Shown here piece after piece: positions 35,282-43,946 of a stretch of DNA of 64,000 bases. The translations under genes were made by a program, and so were the position numbers. The notes beneath the pieces are model-generated. The model had not been told where the DNA came from. It made no database searches and worked only from the letters and a program-made list of their open reading frames with translations. How positions within the stretch are numbered: the first letter of the stretch is position 1; every line of letters begins with the position of its first letter. This DNA is from Pseudomonadota bacterium (lineage in GTDB: Bacteria > Pseudomonadota > Gammaproteobacteria > Steroidobacterales > Steroidobacteraceae): positions 31,172 to 95,171 of the forward strand of contig JAFAEQ010000053.1 of assembly GCA_023423935.1 (NCBI GenBank), given 5' to 3'.

Positions 35282-36832
35282 TCACGCGCTTGCGAACTGG
35301 ACGAGACGGCGATACGAACCGCCGCACGCTGCCGCATCGCTGAGCGATAGCTCCAGCTGCGCACCCGCCTTGCGTTTGCGCTGAATCCAGTCCGTGAGGA
35401 CTTCTGCACAGGTGTGATCGATCAATGCGAGCTCGGCGCAATTGATGCGAATCCGAGCGCCGTTCGGAAGGCTGTCGAGAACCTTCGTGAGGCGCGGGAG
35501 CGTCAGGAAGGTTGCGCGACCGCGGACCTGCAACGTGACCTCTTCCGCTTTCTGGTCGACGTCGACCTGGCACTTGAGATTGCGTGCGTGCGGTGCGAGT
35601 TCGATCAGCGAGAGCGCCAAGCCGACCAGCACGCCCGTGAGCAGATCCGTCGCGACGACCATCACCAGCGTTGCGCCCCAGATGACTGCGGGCATCACGC
35701 CATGATGATGATAGAGATGCCGCACGTGCTCGAGGCTCACGAGGCGCCAACCGGTCACGACCAGAATGCCTGCGAGCGCGGCCATCGGAATCTCGCGCAG
35801 CAGCCACGGCAATCCGAGCACGAATGCGAGAATCCACACGCCGTGCAGGATTGCGGACATGCGAGTCATGGCGCCGGCCTGAATGTTCGCGGAGCTGCGA
35901 ACGATGACGCCCGTCATTGGCAGCGCACCCACGGCACCGCACAGGAAGTTGCCGATGCCTTGCGCCCGCAGTTCCTTGTCGTAGTTCGTGCGCACACCAT
36001 CGTGCATGCGATCGACAGCCGCGGCGGAGATCAGAGTCTCCGCGCTCGCGATGAAAGCGATGGCAACCGCGGTCGCGAAGAATCCTGGGCCCATCAAGCT
36101 CGTGAAGTCGCCCAGCGTCGGCCACGTGATCGTCGCGAAGATGGACTCGGGGACCTGCACGCGCGTCACATCGAGCTGCAGGAAGAACGCGACGAGCGTT
36201 CCCAGGATCACGCCCACCAGCGCGCCTGGAACGAGTCGCATCGCAGCCGGCCGAAACTTCTCCCACGCCAGCATCGCAAGGATCGTGACGCTGCCTGCAG
36301 CGAACGCACCCGCCGTCGATTCGGACTCCGTGAAGAGACGGAACAACGAGATCGGAATGGCGAGCAGATTGTCGACGCCGCTGGGCTTGGGCGAGTCTCC
36401 GAACAGCACGTGAAACTGCCCGATGAAGATCAGTACGCCGATGCCCGCGAGCATGCCGTGGACGACTGCAGGCGAGATCGCGCGAAACCAGCCGCCCAGC
36501 CGCGCAACACCTGCAATGAACTGCAGCGTGCCGGCGATCAGCATCATCGGACCGAGCGCCGCCAGACCGTACTGGCGGACGAGCTCGAACACGATGACGG
36601 CGAGGCCCGCAGCAGGACCCGTCACCTGCAAAGGCGAGCCGGCCAGCGCACCGACGACGATGCCGCCGATGATGCCCGCGATCAGTCCCTTCTCGGCGGG
36701 AACACCAGAGGCGACGGCGATGCCCATACACAACGGCATCGCCACGAGGAACACGACGATGGATGCGGTGAAGTCGCGCACCCACACTGTCTTGCGGGAC
36801 GTCGCTCCCGCAGCGCTTTCTCCTGGTGTCAT
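35282..36832 (-). CDS. SulP-family anion/bicarbonate transporter
   Basis: A 516-residue inner-membrane transporter with 10-12 hydrophobic segments and the SulP core pattern (VFLVAMPLCMGIAVASGVPA; GLIAGIIGGIVVGALAGSPL; LQVTGPAAGLAVIVFELV; FRAISPAVVHGMLAGIGVLI). The C-terminal ~90 residues form a STAS-like domain (VTLQVRGRATFLTLPRL; INCAELALIDHTCAEVLTDW). The beta-carbonic anhydrase gene ends 10 bp upstream, so bicarbonate is the likely substrate; the two proteins would handle bicarbonate uptake and CO2/HCO3- exchange. Sulphate remains possible. Confidence 0.9.
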   Translation of the reverse strand: MTPGESAAGATSRKTVWVRDFTASIVVFLVAMPLCMGIAVASGVPAEKGLIAGIIGGIVVGALAGSPLQVTGPAAGLAVIVFELVRQYGLAALGPMMLIAGTLQFIAGVARLGGWFRAISPAVVHGMLAGIGVLIFIGQFHVLFGDSPKPSGVDNLLAIPISLFRLFTESESTAGAFAAGSVTILAMLAWEKFRPAAMRLVPGALVGVILGTLVAFFLQLDVTRVQVPESIFATITWPTLGDFTSLMGPGFFATAVAIAFIASAETLISAAAVDRMHDGVRTNYDKELRAQGIGNFLCGAVGALPMTGVIVRSSANIQAGAMTRMSAILHGVWILAFVLGLPWLLREIPMAALAGILVVTGWRLVSLEHVRHLYHHHGVMPAVIWGATLVMVVATDLLTGVLVGLALSLIELAPHARNLKCQVDVDQKAEEVTLQVRGRATFLTLPRLTKVLDSLPNGARIRINCAELALIDHTCAEVLTDWIQRKRKAGAQLELSLSDAAACGGSYRRLVQFASA

Positions 36833-36842
36833 GGCCGGAACC

Positions 36843-37535
36843 TCAGGCGCTGCGCTTCAACAGTTCGGACGCCGCGAGGCGAGCGCCGTGCGGGAGTGCG
36901 ACGGGCAGCGGCTCGTGGTCCTTGATCGCGGTGAAGACGCCGGTGGATTCATCAAGCGCGAGAATCGAGCCTGCGTGAATGTCGACGTACCAGCCATGCA
37001 GCGCGAGCTGGCCGCGTGCGATGCCGGCGGCTACCGAGGGATGCGTGCGCAGATGCGCGATCTGACACACGATGTTCTCGAGCGTGAGCGCGCGCAGCCG
37101 TTCGGTGTCGGGGATGTCGGGATAGCAGGTACGCACGACGCCCTGAGCGGCGTGCGAGTGCCGCAGCCAGGCGGCAACGTTCGGCATCTCATCCAGCGAA
37201 CCGGGCTTCAACAGCGCGCCCATGGCGCCGCATCCGGAGTGCCCGCAGACGATGATGTCCGTCACGCCGAGCGCGACGACGGCATATTCGACGGCTGACG
37301 ACACACCGCCGTTCGCCTGCGCGAAGGGAGGAACGATGTTGCCGGCATTGCGTGTGACGAACAGGTCACCGGGCTGGGCTTGCAGGATGATCTCCGGGAC
37401 GATGCGCGAGTCCGCGCAGGAGATCATCAGTGCCTTGGGGCTCTGCCCATCCGTGGCCAGGCGACTGTACATGTCGGCATGGCGTGCAAAGACTTGCTTC
37501 TCGAAATTGAAAACGCGGCTGATGATTTCGTTCAT
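36843..37535 (-). CDS. can: Beta-class carbonic anhydrase
   Basis: A 230-residue zinc enzyme interconverting CO2 and bicarbonate in the cytoplasm. The zinc ligands and catalytic dyad are visible: Cys40 with Asp42 and Arg44 in ISCADSRIVPE, and His99 and Cys102 in CGHSGCGAMGAL. The conserved FVTRNAGNIVPP follows the first motif. The ATG at 37535 is preferred over 37553 because MNEIISRVFNFEKQVF aligns with the usual family N-terminus and GAGG lies nine bases upstream. It is co-transcribed with the SulP transporter downstream (10-bp gap). Confidence 0.95.
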   Translation of the reverse strand: MNEIISRVFNFEKQVFARHADMYSRLATDGQSPKALMISCADSRIVPEIILQAQPGDLFVTRNAGNIVPPFAQANGGVSSAVEYAVVALGVTDIIVCGHSGCGAMGALLKPGSLDEMPNVAAWLRHSHAAQGVVRTCYPDIPDTERLRALTLENIVCQIAHLRTHPSVAAGIARGQLALHGWYVDIHAGSILALDESTGVFTAIKDHEPLPVALPHGARLAASELLKRSA

Positions 37536-37585
37536 TTCAAGAGACCTCGACATTGGAGATTTCCATTCGAGGCCTGCCGCTTCTG

Positions 37586-37618
37586 AAACTCTTCAGGGCT
37601 GACAGGCCAGCCTGAAGA
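37586..37618 (-). terminator. Hairpin after the histidine kinase gene
   Basis: ACTCTTCAGG-CT pairs with AGCCTGAAGAGT (one bulged G). It begins 18 bp past the kinase stop, and on the minus strand is followed by only a short TTT. A moderate intrinsic terminator candidate. Confidence 0.45.
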
Positions 37619-37635
37619 GTGCCGCGCTTGTTTTG

Positions 37636-38997
37636 CTAGTCGCGCGCTGGTTCGTTACAAAGTCCCTCCGCTTCGTTACAAAGAATTGCTGGCAGTTTAC
37701 GGGGCAGATCGATCTGCGCGCGCAGGCCGCCTTCGGGCATGTTGCTCAGGCGCAGCGTGCCGCCCGCGGCCTTCACGACGCGCAGTGCAATGGGAATGCC
37801 GAGCCCCACCCCGCGGGTATTTCGCTCACGCGCCAGCTCGAGCCGTTGAAATGGCTCGAGAACGCGCTGCATGTCTCGTTCTGGAATTCCGGGACCGTTG
37901 TCTTCGACACGGATGCAGATGTTGTGCTCGTCCGCATGCAGGCGCACGACGGAGCGCGTTCCGTACACGCAGGCGTTGTGCGTGAGATTACTCAACGCGC
38001 GCTTGAATTCGACGGGGCGCAGCCACGCATCGCAATGGCGCGGACCGTCGTACCTGATGTTGTATCCGCGATCCCGCAAGTCATACACGACCGTGGCCGA
38101 CAGCACGGCCACATCGACGAGACGCGACTTCTCCGATGCATCGTCGCCGCGGAAATACAGAAGCAACGCCTCGACCATCTGCTCCATTTCGTGGAGATCT
38201 TCGAGCAGAGCGTCGCGCGTCTCGCAGTCCTCCACGCTATCCGCATTGAGGCGCATGCGCGCAAGCGGCGTGCGCAGATCGTGACCGACGGCCGCGAGCG
38301 CTTCGGTGCGCGACTCGATCATCGACACGATGCGGCCTTGCATGTCGTTGTAGGCACGGATGAGACGCCGGAAATCCGGCAGGCCTTGCTCTTGCAACAC
38401 GGTGGGATTGCCGATGCCCACGCGCGTGACTGCATCCGCCAGCAGATTCAGCGGCCGCAGTATCGCGCGTAGCGCCAGCACCGCGACGAGTGCGAGCACG
38501 AGCATCGGTATGCTCGCAATGGCGATACGGCTGCCTTTGAGCGGCCATTCGTCGACGAGATCCTGTGCACGGAAATGCAGCCACGATCCATCGTTGAGCT
38601 GCAAAGATCCAACGACCTCGGCGCTTTTCTCCGGAGACCCCAGACGCATTCGCAGGTTCTTCCCGGCGAGCGTCGGCTCCCATTTCACCATCTGGCGCCG
38701 CATCTCCTGCAACGTGGGCTCGTCGCCGGCCTCGACCGGCTCGTCGCGCAACTCGACCTTGAAATGTTCGGTCGAGGTGAACTTGACGATCCTTGCGCGA
38801 GCCTCCGGATCTTCCTCGTCCTCGAGCATGCGAGCGACGACGACGATGTGCTCAGAAGTGCGGCGCGCCTCCTCTTCGCGGACGTCCAGACGATCCGTGC
38901 GTTCGTACAACAGCACGTTGGTCGTAAGTCCAATCACAGCGGTGATCGCGACCACGGCCAATACCAGACCGATCGCGGTGCGCGGAACGACTTTCAA
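37636..38997 (-). CDS. Sensor histidine kinase, EnvZ-like
   Basis: A 453-residue two-pass kinase. Membrane helices at ~8-30 (IGLVLAVVAITAVIGLTTN) and ~158-180 (IAIASIPMLVLALVAVLALR) bound a ~125-residue periplasmic sensor. HAMP region ~180-230. The phospho-acceptor is His239 in AAVGHDLRTPLARMRL. ATP-binding motifs: N-box NLTHNACVYG, G1 EDNGPGIPERDM, G2 GVGLGIPIAL. It starts 3 bp after the stop of the cognate response regulator. It is likely to autophosphorylate and pass phosphate to Asp54 of that regulator. The stimulus is unknown. Confidence 0.93.
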   Translation of the reverse strand: MKVVPRTAIGLVLAVVAITAVIGLTTNVLLYERTDRLDVREEEARRTSEHIVVVARMLEDEEDPEARARIVKFTSTEHFKVELRDEPVEAGDEPTLQEMRRQMVKWEPTLAGKNLRMRLGSPEKSAEVVGSLQLNDGSWLHFRAQDLVDEWPLKGSRIAIASIPMLVLALVAVLALRAILRPLNLLADAVTRVGIGNPTVLQEQGLPDFRRLIRAYNDMQGRIVSMIESRTEALAAVGHDLRTPLARMRLNADSVEDCETRDALLEDLHEMEQMVEALLLYFRGDDASEKSRLVDVAVLSATVVYDLRDRGYNIRYDGPRHCDAWLRPVEFKRALSNLTHNACVYGTRSVVRLHADEHNICIRVEDNGPGIPERDMQRVLEPFQRLELARERNTRGVGLGIPIALRVVKAAGGTLRLSNMPEGGLRAQIDLPRKLPAILCNEAEGLCNEPARD

Positions 38998-39000
38998 CGA

Positions 39001-39717
39001 TCACCCCGGCGTGACGTCTGCGGTGAGCATGTACCCTACCCCGCGCACGGTGATGATCGGCGGCTCCTGACCCGCGCTCGAGAGCTTGCGTCTGAGGCGG
39101 CTGACGAGTACGTCGATGCTGCGATCGGACGAATCGCCGAGCCGCACGCGCGTCAGCTCGATGAGACGTTCGCGGCCGAGAATTCGCTGCGGGCTGCCCA
39201 CGAAGCTCGCGAGCAGATCGAATTCGGCACCGGTCAGCTCGATGCTCGCACCTGTCGGTGAGGACACCGCGCGACGTCGCAAGTCGATCTCCCAGCCCGC
39301 GAAACGCACTTTGTCTCGCGTTGCAGCCCCCGTATCCGTCGAGGTTCCGGGAGGCCGACGGCGCAGCACGGCGCGGATGCGCGCGATCAGCTCGCGCGTG
39401 CCGACCGGCTTCGGGATGTAATCGTCAGCACCGAGCTCCAGACCGATCACGCGATCGATCTCGTCGCCCTTCGCGCTGACGAACACGATGGGGACATCGC
39501 TGCGCGCACGGATTTCGCGGCACAGATCGATGCCATTCTTTCCTGGAAGCATGATGTCGAGGAGGATCAGGTCGATCGACTTCTGCTCGAGCGTGCTCCA
39601 TACCTCAGGCTCAGAGGTGGCCTGGGAAACGGTGAAACCGTTCTGTCGGAGGGCGCGAGCAATCAGTACTCGCAGACCCGGATCATCCTCTACGAGGAGG
39701 ATTGCTGGGCTGGTCAT
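39001..39717 (-). CDS. OmpR-family response regulator
   Basis: A 238-residue regulator. The receiver domain carries the acidic pair EDD at ~10-12, phospho-acceptor Asp54 (LILLDIMLPGKNG), the switch Ser81 and Lys103 (DDYIPKPVG). The C-terminal winged helix (~140-235: IELTGAEFDLLASFVGSPQR; SIDVLVSRLRRKL; ITVRGVGYML) binds DNA. It is first in a two-gene operon with the EnvZ-like kinase. Targets are not evident from the window. Confidence 0.94.
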   Translation of the reverse strand: MTSPAILLVEDDPGLRVLIARALRQNGFTVSQATSEPEVWSTLEQKSIDLILLDIMLPGKNGIDLCREIRARSDVPIVFVSAKGDEIDRVIGLELGADDYIPKPVGTRELIARIRAVLRRRPPGTSTDTGAATRDKVRFAGWEIDLRRRAVSSPTGASIELTGAEFDLLASFVGSPQRILGRERLIELTRVRLGDSSDRSIDVLVSRLRRKLSSAGQEPPIITVRGVGYMLTADVTPG

Positions 39718-40137
39718 GCGGTGGCGTCAATGGTCTTCGGCAGTCGGAAGTTCAGCAAAAGTCTGAAATCACAATGCGTCTCGAACCCTCTCGGACAATG
39801 GCCTACGCAGACAAGTTCACTCACTTCCGTCGTAAAGTGGAACCTGCGGTGCGCATCTCCAGCGAGTCCGGACGGCGGACCCTATCACACAAAATGTGAG
39901 AAACCGAAGACGAGAAGTCGCAGTGTCGGCCTTCGAGGGCGAAGACTTTTCGCACTCGAGCGCGCGACGCGCAACGAAAGAGACGGATGCAAACGGCGCA
40001 ACACCACGTCGCGCTGACATTTTTTTTGAGCCGCGGCGCGGCGCGTTCGCGACGAACCATCGGGCCGGCCAGCGAGGAACTCGCGACCGTCTCATGAGTC
40101 AATCTTAGACGCGTCGCCATCGACGCCCAGAGCATGC
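39718..40137. other. Gene-free region upstream of the response regulator
   Basis: A 420-bp divergent intergenic stretch with the promoter of the two-component operon and perhaps that of the small membrane gene at 40138. It contains the inverted repeat TCACA-CAAAA-TGTGA (39885-39899), a possible regulator site, and a run of eight T at ~40020-40029. No gene is visible. Confidence 0.5.
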
Positions 40138-40530
40138 ATGAACTACGACAGACGACATTCACTTGGATTTTCCGGATCTTCACGGTCCAGCGTCGGATCG
40201 TTCATAGCGAAGATCGGCAGCGTCATTGTGGGCGGTGCCCTGCTTGTAGGCACACTCGTCGTATCGATCGCATTCTTCGCCGTCGCGCTCGCGGTTGCGG
40301 CAGTCGTATTTGGCTTTTTCTGGTGGAAGACACGCGAGATCCGCCGGCAACTCCGCGAGCAGCTTCAGGGCCACACGCAAGCACGCCGGCCGTACGAACC
40401 GACAAGTCAGGAAGATGTGATCGAGGGCGTCGTGATATCCCGCGTGGAGCGTACCGTGGAGCCGCGCAGATCCTCCGAATCTGCCCCGTCGCAATCATCT
40501 GACGAGCGCGATCCGCATTCGCGAGGGTGA
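40138..40530 (+). CDS. Small single-pass or hairpin membrane protein (130 aa)
   Basis: A hydrophobic stretch at ~24-62 (IGSVIVGGALLVGTLVVSIA, FFAVALAVAAVVFGFFWW) is long enough for one or two helices. A cationic amphipathic piece (TREIRRQLREQLQ) and a disordered, acidic/Arg-rich tail follow. No family is recognised. It is transcribed away from the two-component operon. The reading frame is credible from its membrane topology, but no strong ribosome-binding site is seen. Confidence 0.65.
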   Translation: MNYDRRHSLGFSGSSRSSVGSFIAKIGSVIVGGALLVGTLVVSIAFFAVALAVAAVVFGFFWWKTREIRRQLREQLQGHTQARRPYEPTSQEDVIEGVVISRVERTVEPRRSSESAPSQSSDERDPHSRG

Positions 40531-41076
40531 GCCATCGCGTCCAGGCTTCATGCGACGTCGAATCGCAGCCCACGCACGACACGCGCGACAAGCAGAGGAG
40601 AAGAATTTCCACGGGGGGCACCGGGACACTGGGTTCAGAAACATGTGCGCCGCGCGTTTGTGCTGCGATCAGCCGCCCCGCGTGACTTCAGGACGGAACA
40701 AGCGCTTACTCTGCGCGAATCCTCGGCGCAACCGTCTTCGCTTGAGAGAATCCCCCAACGATGCGGCAGACCGGGCTTTCTATCGAGGCTCGTGATGTCC
40801 CGCAAACGGACGTCGCTCGAAACCGCAAAACATCCTGCTGAATCTCCCGCGTTCGTTGACGCTCCGCGCGCGTCACGCTGATCTCTGCAGAGTCATCGAG
40901 CGCGATAACGAAGAACCTTGCGCTGCCAGTCAATGTGCTCTGTATACGCGGAGCAGCTCGTGCATTACGACCGTTCAGTGGCGCATGCCGGCACCTCATA
41001 AAGAGCTGCTGCTACGAGCGCGACGCGTGGGATCGCAAGCAGGAGCGATCTGACTGTATTGGGTAGAATCCGACGG
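40531..41076. other. Gene-free region before the MscS gene
   Basis: A 546-bp gap. A CACGGGGGGCACCGGGACAC stretch near 40610 belongs to the CACGGGG repeat family of 61.7-62.5 kb. No convincing gene: the frames present are Arg-rich and lack ribosome-binding sites. Confidence 0.5.
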
Positions 41077-42336
41077 ATGAACACGTTCGACGCTTTCCTT
41101 GCCCCGCTACACGGCTATCCCTGGTTGATGACGACGCTGCAGCTCGCGCTGCTCGTATTCCTCGTCTGGCTCACGAACTCCCTGACACGCACGCTGCTCC
41201 TGCGCGCGATCACGCGCACCGTCAAGATTACGCCGACGTTATGGGACGACGCGTTGCTCGGCCGCGGCGTCATCGCGCGTCTCGCGAACGTGGTGCCTGC
41301 GCTGGTCGCCTACTACGGCATCAACTTCGTACAAGGCTTGCCCGCCAATGTCGCGCTGATCGTGCGCGGCACCGCCAGTGCCTATGTGGTCCTGACGATC
41401 GCCCTGTCGCTGTCGAACCTGCTGAACACGATCGGCGCGATCTACGAACAGCGCGATCCCGAACGTGCTCGCGCGCGGCCGATCAAGGGGTATCTGCAGG
41501 TCGCAAAGCTCGTGACTTACGGGCTCGCCGGGATTCTGATCGTAGCCACGCTATTCAATCGCGACCCGCTGCTGCTGCTGTCAGGACTGGGCGCGATGAC
41601 GGCGGTGCTGATGTTGGTATTCAAGGACACGCTCCTGTCGCTGGTCGCGAGCGTGCAGCTCTCCACGCACGACATGCTGCGCGTAGGCGACTGGATCGAA
41701 ATGCCGCAGTTGAACGCTGACGGTTTCGCGATCGACATCTCGCTGCACACCGTCAAAGTGCAGAACTGGGACAAGACGATCACGACCATTCCTACCTGGC
41801 GTCTCATCAGCGAGAGCTACAAGAACTGGCGCGGCATGTTCGAATCGGGCGGACGCCGCATCAAGCGCGCGATGTATCTGGATCAGACATCCGTGCGCTT
41901 CCTTGCTCCCGAGGAACGCCAGCGACTGCACCGCTTCGCACTCATCGACAGCTACCTCGATCGCAAGCAAGCCGAGCTCGAGGAGTTCAACGCCAAGCTG
42001 ATCGCAGAAGGCAAAGACCCGGTGAACACTCGACGCGTGACGAACGTCGGCACCTTCCGCGCGTACGTTCAGGCCTATCTGCAACAGCATCCGCGCATTC
42101 ACAAGGACATGACCTTGCTGGTGCGACAGCTCCAGCCTGGCCCGACCGGCCTGCCGCTCGAGATCTACTGCTTTACTTCGACGACTGCATGGGCCGAGTA
42201 CGAAGGCATTCAAGCCGACATCTTCGATCATCTGTACGCGATCCTGCCCGAGTTCGGCTTGCGCGTATTCCAGCAGCCGAGCGGCGGCGACGTCCGACGC
42301 GCAGTGGCCACGTGGATGGAAGAACGCGCGGTGTAA
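41077..42336 (+). CDS. MscS-family mechanosensitive channel (YbdG/MscM-like)
   Basis: A 419-residue inner-membrane channel. Helices near the N-terminus (MTTLQLALLVFLVWLTNSL; VVPALVAYYGINFVQGLPAN; TASAYVVLTIALSLSNLLNT; LVTYGLAGILIVATLFNRDP) lead to the pore helix (LLLLSGLGAMTAVLMLVFKD). The MscS beta domain follows (MLRVGDWIEMPQLNADG, IPTWRLISESYKNWRGMFES). An inserted ~90-residue cytoplasmic segment with DRKQAELEEFNAKLIAEGKD, as in YbdG-type channels, distinguishes it from short MscS. Its role would be osmotic adaptation. The ATG at 41077 is preferred; a TTG six codons upstream is possible. Confidence 0.9.
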   Translation: MNTFDAFLAPLHGYPWLMTTLQLALLVFLVWLTNSLTRTLLLRAITRTVKITPTLWDDALLGRGVIARLANVVPALVAYYGINFVQGLPANVALIVRGTASAYVVLTIALSLSNLLNTIGAIYEQRDPERARARPIKGYLQVAKLVTYGLAGILIVATLFNRDPLLLLSGLGAMTAVLMLVFKDTLLSLVASVQLSTHDMLRVGDWIEMPQLNADGFAIDISLHTVKVQNWDKTITTIPTWRLISESYKNWRGMFESGGRRIKRAMYLDQTSVRFLAPEERQRLHRFALIDSYLDRKQAELEEFNAKLIAEGKDPVNTRRVTNVGTFRAYVQAYLQQHPRIHKDMTLLVRQLQPGPTGLPLEIYCFTSTTAWAEYEGIQADIFDHLYAILPEFGLRVFQQPSGGDVRRAVATWMEERAV

Positions 42337-42690
42337 TCGCAGGCCGGCGGAGTTTCACGCTCCCTTCGACATATCGAACAACCGCACGAGCTGACGCGGG
42401 CTGCGCGGATCAGTAGCGAACGCGGTAGATCGAAAGTTTCTCGATGGACGTGGCGGCAAAGGATGCCACGAACACCTGTAACGACTGATTCGAGAGTGCC
42501 ACTTGGCCGTCATCCCGGCGAAGGCCAGGCGAAGGCCGGGATCCAGTTCTTCGACCACGACAAACGAAGACAACCGCCGTAAATAGACGTTGCCAGTGTC
42601 GGATCGCCTCGGCTTCGCACGTCTATTCCAGACGAATCGATCAATGAGCGCGCGTCGCGCCGCCCAAACCCGAGACGAAGGAGATGCCTG
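42337..42690. repeat. Intergenic region with REP palindrome
   Basis: TGTAACGACTGATTCGAGAG at 42478 is identical to the block at 34152, and is followed again by GTCATCCCGGCGAAGGCC and GGCGAAGGCCGGGATCC. The rest of the 354-bp gap shows no gene. Confidence 0.6.
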
Positions 42691-43182
42691 GTGTTGACTC
42701 TTCCGCAGATCGTCGAGCGCCCTGCAGTGGCTTACATCGCCATCAAGGCGCACGTGTCGCTGCCGTTCGACGACAAGATCCCGCCGATCCTGGATCGGCT
42801 GTTCGGATTCCTGAAGGACAACGATCTTCGCGAAGCCGGGCCGGTGTTCTTCAAGCACAACTTCGTGGCCATGCCGCACATCGAGATGGAATTCGGCGTG
42901 CCCGTCGATCGAACCATCGCAGTCGAAGGCGATTTCGTCAGTGGCTACTTGCCCGCAGGGCGCTATGGCGAAGTGTCGTACTTTGGCCCGTACGACGATC
43001 TGATCACGGTGAATGGCATGTTGATCGGTTGGGCACGCCACGTCGGCTGGACGTTCGATGCGCGGCAGGAGTCGCACGGTGAGTGGTTCTCGAATCGACT
43101 GGAGATCTACCACAACAGTCCGGCGGAGGAACCCGACCCGCAGAAGCTGCACACGACCGTGAGCATCAAGCTCCAGGATTGA
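42691..43182 (+). CDS. GyrI-like / AraC effector-binding-domain protein
   Basis: A 163-residue stand-alone GyrI-type domain. The start is GTG at 42691, set by AAGGAG eight bases upstream. The fold-typical pattern is present: VERPAVAYIAIKAHVSLPFD at the N-terminus, MPHIEMEFGVPVDRTIAVEG, LPAGRYGEVSYFGPYDDL, and C-terminal SNRLEIYHNSPAEEPDPQKL. In this superfamily the domain binds small hydrophobic ligands, or gyrase in GyrI. It is monocistronic and ends at a strong hairpin. Confidence 0.85.
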   Translation: MLTLPQIVERPAVAYIAIKAHVSLPFDDKIPPILDRLFGFLKDNDLREAGPVFFKHNFVAMPHIEMEFGVPVDRTIAVEGDFVSGYLPAGRYGEVSYFGPYDDLITVNGMLIGWARHVGWTFDARQESHGEWFSNRLEIYHNSPAEEPDPQKLHTTVSIKLQD

Positions 43183-43184
43183 AA

Positions 43185-43221
43185 GCGAGGCATCGACTCA
43201 GACATCGAGTCGATGCCTCGC
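43185..43221. terminator. Perfect 15-bp hairpin between convergent genes
   Basis: GCGAGGCATCGACTC (43185-43199) pairs perfectly with GAGTCGATGCCTCGC (43207-43221) around a 7-base loop. It starts 3 bp past the GyrI-like stop and 42 bp from the stop of the convergent gene. No T-run on either side, so it may block or terminate both transcripts or stabilise 3' ends. Confidence 0.7.
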
Positions 43222-43262
43222 GAATTCACTTCGCGTCAATGGGTTAGAAAGGGCTCGGACGA

Positions 43263-43793
43263 TCAGGGAATGCGAGGATTGAACGGCGCGAAGACGCCAT
43301 CCGGGTTGTACTCCCAAACCCATGCATGCAGCGTCCACAAGCCGAGCGATTCGTCCTTGTGCCACTGATCGGCGCGACCGACGAATCCGTCCGGCGCCTT
43401 CTTCGACAGCGGAAGCGGAATGGCGTACTCCACCGCAACCAACCGGCGCTTGCCGCCGCACGGATCATCGGCGTACACCAGGATCTCGGGTCGCTCGGCA
43501 TTGAAGCGCTGATCGATTCGATTGGCATTCACGTAATGCCAACCCATCCCTGAAACGAACGCGCCGATGTCCACGTATCCATCGGCCACTGCAGCATCGA
43601 CATCGACATAGCGGAACGTCGCCTCGCGCACTTCTTCGAGCTGTACGAGGGCGGCGGGCCCCACACGCTCGACACTGGACTGAGGCTTCTCGGGATGATG
43701 ATCACCGTGCGCAAAGGCGGTTGACATCGACAGGGTGGTCAGCACAATCGCACTCACGATCGTACGCAAGAAAACAGCTGCATTCGGGCTCAC
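43263..43793 (-). CDS. Secreted protein of unknown function (176 aa)
   Basis: Signal peptide ~1-28 (AIVLTTLSMSTAFAHG), then a short His-rich stretch (HGDHHPEK). The mature part looks like one globular domain (YVDVDAAVADGYVDIGAFVS, GMGWHYVNANRI, ERPEILVYADDPCGGKRRLV, VEYAIPLPLSKKAPDGF). It ends with a Trp-rich region (LGLWTLHAWVWEYNPDGVFA). No named family comes to mind. It probably forms its own transcription unit, convergent with the GyrI-like gene. Confidence 0.8.
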   Translation of the reverse strand: MSPNAAVFLRTIVSAIVLTTLSMSTAFAHGDHHPEKPQSSVERVGPAALVQLEEVREATFRYVDVDAAVADGYVDIGAFVSGMGWHYVNANRIDQRFNAERPEILVYADDPCGGKRRLVAVEYAIPLPLSKKAPDGFVGRADQWHKDESLGLWTLHAWVWEYNPDGVFAPFNPRIP

Positions 43794-43946
43794 GGCAATC
43801 TCCCATCGGTGAAAAAAGGGAGCGCAGCTTTGCAGCGAATGGCGCGAGGCGATTGCGGGAACCGGTCAGCCGATATCGCGAAGCTGACAACTGACGTGAT
43901 TGCCCGTTCGCACATGGAACGAAAGTGTCGCGTCGATCGCGGCCTG

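Noticed and set aside
35136..36925. Long frames of 549 (minus) and 503 (plus) codons over the SulP gene
   Set aside because: Both are Arg/His-rich shadows of the transporter gene, whose own frame has membrane helices and a STAS domain.
40706..40999. A 97-codon minus-strand frame in the gap before the MscS gene
   Set aside because: No ribosome-binding site, no domain, Arg-rich composition and partial repeat sequence in the gap.
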